A stretch of DNA of 18,579 bases from Phycisphaerales bacterium (GTDB lineage Bacteria; Planctomycetota; Phycisphaerae; UBA1845; Fen-1342), in assembly GCA_022839625.1 (NCBI GenBank), contig JALHJL010000067.1, positions 1 to 18,579 of the forward strand. The letters are read 5' to 3'. Shown piece by piece: positions 14,124 to 18,579 of this stretch; positions within the stretch are counted from its first letter, which is position 1, and the number at the start of each line of letters is the position of its first letter. A model generated the notes under the pieces. It did not search any database. It saw only the letters and a list, made by a program, of their open reading frames with translations, and had not been told where the DNA came from. The position numbers and the translations under genes were made by a program.

Positions 14124-14707
14124 TGCAGGACGTCGAAAGAACGGAAACGGGACCGGACGCCGGCGAGACGCCCTCCCCTGCGGACGTAATCAAGAGCTGC
14201 CCTCTCGCGCGCATCCCCCGGACCCAGGAGCTGCTCGACAATCTCCCCTACCTCGTCATGCTGGTTCTGGGCGCGCTGCTCGTTCAGCGCGGCATCTCGC
14301 ACGCGGCCGGGTCGTGGCTGGCGGCGGGCCTGTACTTCGCGTACGGCGTTGGCGGGGCGCTGTGGATCATGCTCTTCGTTTGTCCCTACTGCCATTTCTA
14401 CGACACGCGGTTGTGCCCCTGCGGCTATGGCCAGATCGCGGCGAAGCTGCGCGCCCGGCAGGACGGGGCCGACTTCCGGCAGCAGTTCCGCCGGCACATC
14501 CCCGTCATCGTGCCGCTGTGGTTTCTGCCGCTCATCGCCGGCGGTCTCGCGCTCACGCGGCAGTTCTCGTGGCTGGACCTGGCTCTGCTTCTCGCGTTCG
14601 CGCTGAACTCCTTCGTGGTCCTCCCGCTCGTCTCGCGGCTGTACGGCTGCGCGAAGTGCCCGCAGAAAGAGTCGTGCCCGTGGATGGGCGGGTGCAAGCG
14701 GGCGTAA
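14123..14707 (+). CDS. Four-helix membrane protein with two cysteine clusters
   Basis: A 194-residue protein of no family I can name. It has four predicted transmembrane helices (about 41-57, 64-86, 126-146, 150-172). After helix 2 comes CPYCHFYDTRLCPCGYG (Cys87, 90, 98, 100); after helix 4 comes CAKCPQKESCPWMGGC (Cys176, 179, 185, 191). Both clusters should lie on the same, probably cytoplasmic, face, so they could jointly bind iron-sulfur clusters or zinc, or act as thiol redox sites; this is inference. An additional Cys26 is near the N-terminus. The ATG at 14123 overlaps the stop of a possible leader peptide; an upstream extension of the frame is Arg/Ser-rich and non-membrane. Convergent with the CorC gene; 162 bases between them show no T-tailed terminator. 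Confidence 0.8.
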   Translation: MQDVERTETGPDAGETPSPADVIKSCPLARIPRTQELLDNLPYLVMLVLGALLVQRGISHAAGSWLAAGLYFAYGVGGALWIMLFVCPYCHFYDTRLCPCGYGQIAAKLRARQDGADFRQQFRRHIPVIVPLWFLPLIAGGLALTRQFSWLDLALLLAFALNSFVVLPLVSRLYGCAKCPQKESCPWMGGCKRA

Positions 14708-14869
14708 GCCAAACAGGAAGCCTGTCGCCCGACGCACGAGGGGGCCGGCAGCCGGCCGGCGACACCCCGGGCCAAAGCGCCAAAGTTGTGAGACCGTCCC
14801 CCGGAGCGACCAGCGCCCCGACTCCCCTCGGCTGCGGGCACCGTCCCGAACCGCGGCCGGCGAGGCGCG

Positions 14870-16138
14870 CTACGTTGTCTCAATCGGCTCGGGCAGCACC
14901 TGGATGCGCAGCCGCTTGATCCGCCGCGGCTCGGCGTCAATGATCGTCACGCGCAGGTTGGCGTGCTGAAACTCCTCGCCGGCCGCCGGAATCCGGCCGA
15001 GCGTGGCGAAGACGAACCCGCCCACCGTCTCGTAGTCCTGGTCTTCGGGCAGTTCCGTCTCCAGTTCCTCGTTGATCTCGCTGATATGCACCCGGGCATC
15101 GACCTCGAGCGTCTCTGGGTCAATCCGGTTCATGGCCGGCGGCGGCGGCTGGTCGTACTCGTCGTCAATCTCCCCGACCAGCTCTTCGAGGATGTCCTCG
15201 AGCGTTGCCAGCCCGGCCGTGCCGCCGTACTCGTCCAACACAATGGCGATCTGCACCTTCGTCGCCCGGAACTCGTCCAGCAGCTCGTCGAGCGTCTTGG
15301 TTTCCGGGACATAGGGGGCCGTGCGCATAAGGGCCCGCACGTCAAACGGGTCGCCTGGGCCGAGCTTCAGCAGGTCCTTCGCGTACACCACGCCGATGAT
15401 GTGGTCGATCGAGCCTTCGTAAACCGGAATCCGCGAGTGCCCGGTGCTCAGGATCATGTCCCGCACCTGCTCGTACCCCGCCTCCGCCGGCACCGCGTGT
15501 ATGTCGGTGCGCGGGGTCATGATCGCGTTGACCGGCGTTTCGTCCAGCTCGAACACCGACTCGATCATCTCCTTCTTGTCCTCGTCCACGGCGCCGACGG
15601 CCTCCCCCTCCGACACCGCGTCCAGGATTTCCTGCTCCAGCCGCTCCGTCTCGGCCGCCTCCGTGAACTCGGCCTTGCCCAGCAAGCGGCGCACCACGAA
15701 CTCGACGGCGTCGGCGAACCGCCCAAATGGCCAGAAAACGACCCGCAGCACCATGAGCAGCCCAAGGCTCCAGGACAGCACCGCCTCGCCCGCGTGGACG
15801 GCCAGAGCGTGTGGAAGCGCGATCGCACATAGTGCCAGCAGGACGATCGCAACCAGCCCGGCCGTGGCCAGCGTGAACATGTCCACGGCCCCTCCCCGGT
15901 CTTGAGAATACCAGGCACACAAGAGTATCAGCAGGACCAGGCTGAGCCCCAACCGAAGCAGGCTGGCCAGCGTGTGCAGCTCCCACTCGTAGCGTTCCAG
16001 CCAGGCGATCCACTTCTCCCGCCGGGGCTCGGGCAGGATCGCGGAAAGCCGCGCTCGGGAATGCACCGGCAGCGCGTAGGCCAGCGTGGAGATGTATACA
16101 GTCAGGACCAAGAGGACCAGCCCCGCGACAATCACCAC
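14870..16138 (-). CDS. CorC/HlyC (CNNM-type) membrane protein with CBS pair
   Basis: A 422-residue protein with the standard order of this family: an N-terminal DUF21/CNNM membrane domain (to about 150, several helices), a CBS pair (about 205-325) with MTPRTDIHAVP, SRIPVYEGSIDHIIGVVYAKDL split over the first CBS and VLDEYGGTAGLATLEDILEE over the second, and a C-terminal CorC_HlyC domain (about 340-420) including DYETVGGFVFATLGRIP. Family members are implicated in magnesium or cobalt efflux and divalent cation homeostasis; the old haemolysin label is misleading. GTG at 16138 follows GGGAGGAGG closely and gives a hydrophobic start. It lies 110 bases downstream of the GTPase gene on the same strand and may share its transcript. 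Confidence 0.9.
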   Translation of the reverse strand: MVIVAGLVLLVLTVYISTLAYALPVHSRARLSAILPEPRREKWIAWLERYEWELHTLASLLRLGLSLVLLILLCAWYSQDRGGAVDMFTLATAGLVAIVLLALCAIALPHALAVHAGEAVLSWSLGLLMVLRVVFWPFGRFADAVEFVVRRLLGKAEFTEAAETERLEQEILDAVSEGEAVGAVDEDKKEMIESVFELDETPVNAIMTPRTDIHAVPAEAGYEQVRDMILSTGHSRIPVYEGSIDHIIGVVYAKDLLKLGPGDPFDVRALMRTAPYVPETKTLDELLDEFRATKVQIAIVLDEYGGTAGLATLEDILEELVGEIDDEYDQPPPPAMNRIDPETLEVDARVHISEINEELETELPEDQDYETVGGFVFATLGRIPAAGEEFQHANLRVTIIDAEPRRIKRLRIQVLPEPIETT

Positions 16139-16248
16139 GTCCTCCTCCCGGTGCCTCCGCCGTCAGCCCGCCGACTCCTGCCGGCGCACCCAGGCTGCGA
16201 CCACGTCGTATGCTACCGGCCGGCCAGGCTCTTCGCCAACGCCCGTCG

Positions 16249-17448
16249 TCACGAAGCCGCTGCCGACTCGCCGACGTCAAGGACCTGGCGCAGGTGTGCC
16301 CGACGAATTCCCGGATCAACCATCCTTCCGGCCTCACCCAGAAGCGCCGCTTGGCGCGGCGTATACGCGGCCGGAAGATCCAACACCGCCGCCGTCCGCC
16401 CCAAGCTGGCCAGCAGCACCTCACCAAGCGCCTCCAAGCCGTTGCGCGCCAGCGCAGAGACGGACACGGCCCGTGTCCGCCAGGTCGCGGGAAGCGCGCT
16501 GAGCACGGCGGAGTCCGGCTCTCCCAGGTCGGCCTTGTTCAGCGCGACACAGGCGGCTTCGCGGGCCGCGCATTCGCTCAACAATGCAGCCAGCCCTCGT
16601 CCGGGTTGCTCCGTGGCATCCAGCACGATCACCAGTGCGTCGGCCTCGTGTATCAGGCGCCGCGTACGCTCGACGCCGGCTCGCTCCAGGGTGTCGTCCG
16701 TGTCGCGCCAGCCCGCAGTATCCAGCCAAAGCACCGGAAAGCCCGCCACCTCGCCGGGAACCTCCACCCAGTCGCGCGTCGTGCCCGGCACGGGCGACAC
16801 CACGCTGACACACCGGTCGGCCAGCGCGTTGGCCAGCGTGCTCTTGCCCGCGTTCGGCGGCCCCACCAGGGCAACCCGCAACGGCCGCGCGAACCAGTCC
16901 ACGATCGCGCGGCGTGCGGCGATCTCCGCGCACGCCGACTGAGCGGTCTCTCCTGCCGGCTCGTCCAGCAGTTCAGCCAGCGCGACGCGCAGGCGGCCGG
17001 CCTGTCCAAGCAGCCAGCGCGCCCCGCGCAACGTCTGCATTTGCGGCAGCAGCGTCCATGCCTCCGCCTCCAGGATGTCCGCGGCCGGCCAGAGCGGCTT
17101 GCCTTCCACGGCCTGAGATTGCAGGCCGCCGCCGCGCAGCATCTCCGTACACCGGCGAACGAGCCACGGGTTGCCATGCAAATGGACGTGCAGATCCAGC
17201 GCCGGCGCGGGCGAATGAACACTGAGGAGGACATCGTCCAACGGGGCCCCGCCGGCATCCACGAGCTCGGCCCGCAGAACCTCGCCGCGCCCCCATTCCT
17301 CCGGCGTGCGGGCCACGCGCAACCGAAGATGGCGTGCCGCGAACTCCGCGGCCGCCGGCCCCCAGGCGCGCACTACGGCAATCGCCGCCGGCCCGGGGCT
17401 CGTCAAGACCTGGAACCCGCCTTGGTTCGGCACGGTCTGGGCACTCAC
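16249..17448 (-). CDS. MnmE-like GTPase, abbreviated
   Basis: A 399-residue relative of the tRNA-modification GTPase MnmE/TrmE (usually about 450). The N-terminal part keeps AIAVVRAWGP (22-31) and LHVHLHGNP (86-94), recognisable MnmE core strands. The G domain has G1 GPPNAGKS (196-203), PGTTRD (221-226), G3 DTAG (243-246) and G4 NKAD (304-307). Missing are the GEFTxRAFLNGK segment, most of the long helical domain before the G domain, and the C-terminal C-x-G-K with its essential cysteine: the protein ends VLDVGESAAAS. It is therefore unlikely to carry out MnmE tRNA chemistry; its real role is unknown. GTG 17448 overlaps the coaX stop as GTGA; a longer start would read into coaX. Degenerate MnmE or a specialised paralogue are both possible. 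Confidence 0.82.
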   Translation of the reverse strand: MSAQTVPNQGGFQVLTSPGPAAIAVVRAWGPAAAEFAARHLRLRVARTPEEWGRGEVLRAELVDAGGAPLDDVLLSVHSPAPALDLHVHLHGNPWLVRRCTEMLRGGGLQSQAVEGKPLWPAADILEAEAWTLLPQMQTLRGARWLLGQAGRLRVALAELLDEPAGETAQSACAEIAARRAIVDWFARPLRVALVGPPNAGKSTLANALADRCVSVVSPVPGTTRDWVEVPGEVAGFPVLWLDTAGWRDTDDTLERAGVERTRRLIHEADALVIVLDATEQPGRGLAALLSECAAREAACVALNKADLGEPDSAVLSALPATWRTRAVSVSALARNGLEALGEVLLASLGRTAAVLDLPAAYTPRQAALLGEAGRMVDPGIRRAHLRQVLDVGESAAAS

Positions 17449-18224
17449 GCCTGCCCCGCCGCCGAGCGATACGCGAGGGCAATGCCCATCAGGCACAGGT
17501 CGGGCACAACGGCGTCGACGTAGTCCACCAGCCCGGCCACGAGCGGGGCGTTCCCGCCGGTGATGACCAGTTTCGGCCATTCCCGCAGCTCGGTGGCGTA
17601 GCGCTCCACGATCTCACGCAGCGCGCCGAGCACGCCGTACACCACGCCGTTCACGATCGCGTCGTGCGTGTTCCTGGCAAACACGGTAGCAGGGACGGCG
17701 GCGCTGACCCGCGGCAGTTGCGCGGTGCCGCGGTGCAGCGCGTCGCAGCTCATCTGAAACCCCGGAAGAATGGCTCCGCCCAGGAAATGCCCGCCCTCGG
17801 ACACGCAGTCGATCGTAATCGCCGTCCCGAACGACGCCACCGCGCAGGCGCCGTGAATGCGCTCGTACGCCGCCGCCGCCGAGCAAATCCGATCCACCCC
17901 CACCTCACGCGCGTTCTCGACCTCCACCGGCATGGGCAGCGGCAGGTCGTCGCGTACGCGCAGGGCGCTCAGACCGGCGACCTCCTCCACAAGCTCCTGC
18001 ACGCCCGGCGTCCACCCAGGGTTCACGCTGCCGATGACCACGGCCCGCCGGCCCCCGTTCATCGCCCGCCACGTCTCCTCGAGCGCCGCGCGGTGCTCGC
18101 CCGGCCGGTCTACCGGAACGCGCCGGCAGTCATGCAGGCCATCGCCGTCCCAGATTCCCAGGCCGACGCGCGTGTTGCCGATATCGATCGCCAGCAGCGC
18201 ATCCGCCGGCTCAACCAGGCTCAT
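17445..18224 (-). CDS. coaX: Type III pantothenate kinase
   Basis: Catalyses the ATP-dependent phosphorylation of pantothenate, the first step of coenzyme A synthesis. It has 259 residues, the normal length. Motifs: phosphate-binding DIGNTRVGLG (14-23), GVDR (109-112) with the catalytic-type Asp112, FGTAITID (132-139), GGHFLGGAILPG (144-155) and the C-terminal ITGGNAP (221-227). ATG 18224 was chosen because it precedes the first conserved motif by 13 residues and has GGAG seven bases upstream; the frame stays open upstream but without similarity and through a terminator hairpin. The stop overlaps the next start as GTGA, so the downstream GTPase is translationally coupled to it. Confidence 0.95.
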   Translation of the reverse strand: MSLVEPADALLAIDIGNTRVGLGIWDGDGLHDCRRVPVDRPGEHRAALEETWRAMNGGRRAVVIGSVNPGWTPGVQELVEEVAGLSALRVRDDLPLPMPVEVENAREVGVDRICSAAAAYERIHGACAVASFGTAITIDCVSEGGHFLGGAILPGFQMSCDALHRGTAQLPRVSAAVPATVFARNTHDAIVNGVVYGVLGALREIVERYATELREWPKLVITGGNAPLVAGLVDYVDAVVPDLCLMGIALAYRSAAGQA

Positions 18225-18267
18225 CTCCACACTCCGCACGGCTCGCGGGACAACTCTCGACCCGCGC

Positions 18268-18295
18268 ACGGTACCGCGCTGCCGCCGCGCGTCAA
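18268..18295 (-). promoter_or_regulatory. Possible promoter of coaX
   Basis: On the minus strand TTGACG (18295-18290), a 16-base spacer and TACCGT (18273-18268). The -35 is good and the -10 poor. Transcription would start near 18261, 37 bases before coaX and after the terminator of the preceding gene, so an own promoter is expected somewhere here. Confidence 0.4.
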
Positions 18296-18404
18296 CACGA
18301 TTTCGGCCGCCCCCCAACAGGCACCCGTGCCCCAGTCGCGGTCGCGGTACCTCAGCCCATGATTCCAAAACGCCGCCGGCTGCCCCGCCATCCGCGCAAT
18401 AGGA

Positions 18405-18442
18405 AAGGCCGCGTCCCGGTGTGAGAGGAGGGACGCGGCCTT
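18405..18442 (-). terminator. Intrinsic terminator of the PEP-CTERM gene
   Basis: A 13-bp perfect stem (18405-18417 with 18430-18442) and a 12-base loop. Read on the minus strand the stem ends in CTT and is followed by TCCTATT, a short U-rich tail. It lies 53 bases after the PEP-CTERM stop codon and separates that gene from coaX. A second, weaker hairpin (7-bp stem, 18460-18466 with 18478-18484) lies between the stop and the terminator. Confidence 0.75.
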
Positions 18443-18495
18443 GAATAGCGTCACCCAGACCGCCGGAGCCAGTGGCCCCGGCGGCGTTCATACGG

Positions 18496-18579
18496 CTACC
18501 GCCGCCGCAGCAGACCCACCAGGCCCAGCAGCAGCAGTGATGCCGGCTCCGGCGTCACGTGCACGTAGCCCGGCACGAA
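18496..18579 (-). CDS. C-terminal tail of a PEP-CTERM sorting-domain protein, partial
   Basis: Only the last 27 codons are in the window. They read VTPEPASLLLLGLVGLLRRR at the end: the Pro-Glu-Pro motif, a short hydrophobic helix and a terminal arginine cluster, which define the PEP-CTERM signal. Such proteins are exported and handled by exosortase-type sorting; the tail is very common in Planctomycetota and Verrucomicrobiota. The functional part of the protein lies outside the window, so nothing can be said about its role. Confidence 0.88.
   Translation of the reverse strand, partial: FVPGYVHVTPEPASLLLLGLVGLLRRR

Noticed and set aside
14708..14869. GC-rich repeats between the Cys-rich protein and the CorC gene as a terminator or mobile-element end
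   Set aside because: Only short GCCGGC-type palindromes expected from base composition; no T-tail, no target duplication, no adjacent transposase.
1..18579. CRISPR, transposon, prophage, toxin-antitoxin or defence system
   Set aside because: No repeat-spacer pattern, transposase, integrase, tRNA attachment site or recognisable defence domain was found on either strand.

Overview
This is a GC-rich bacterial window, dense with genes, most of them on the minus strand. Three features together point to the phylum Planctomycetota, probably a Phycisphaerae-like lineage: a single-chain SecD-SecF fusion carrying large extra segments, a PEP-CTERM sorting tail ending LLLLGLVGLLRRR, and a McsA-McsB pair without neighbouring clpC or ctsR. 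This assignment is an inference from family knowledge; there is no rRNA or marker tree here to prove it. I see no tRNA, rRNA, CRISPR array, insertion sequence, integrase or phage gene.

Layout, left to right. Positions 1-1410: the 5' part of mcsB (cut by the window edge) and mcsA, transcribed leftwards from a good sigma70-like promoter. Positions 1448-6174: four minus-strand genes, in transcription order cytidylate kinase (cmk), a PlsC-type acyltransferase, dihydrolipoyl dehydrogenase (lpd) and a large unknown lipoprotein that overlaps the lpd 3' end. Positions 6181-6614: an isolated plus-strand small HAD-type phosphatase whose likely promoter faces that of cmk. Positions 6723-11651: a membrane-anchored double-LysM protein and a 1277-residue SecDF, with a perfect 16-bp palindrome between them. 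Positions 11778-13013: a poorly recognisable minus-strand gene and a plus-strand lipoprotein. Positions 13105-14707: a BshB1-like LmbE deacetylase (minus) divergent from a four-helix membrane protein with two cysteine clusters (plus), the latter preceded by a possible leader peptide. Positions 14870-18224: a CorC/CNNM-type protein, an abbreviated MnmE-like GTPase and type III pantothenate kinase (coaX), all minus; coaX and the GTPase overlap by GTGA. Positions 18405-18579: the tail of a PEP-CTERM protein and its intrinsic terminator.

Most of the content is housekeeping: CMP/dCMP phosphorylation, phospholipid acylation, the lipoamide dehydrogenase of 2-oxo acid dehydrogenases, protein export, CoA synthesis, and protein quality control by arginine phosphorylation. 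The genes do not form one pathway. The envelope is a recurring theme: SecDF, LysM protein, two lipoproteins, acyltransferase, CorC protein, Cys-rich membrane protein and PEP-CTERM protein.

I found no clear new defence or mobile system. The points most worth a second look are the MnmE-like GTPase that lacks the parts needed for tRNA modification, the Cys-cluster membrane protein with its coupled upstream mini-ORF, the enlarged SecDF, the palindrome placed on a predicted transcription start, and two genes that look nearly leaderless.
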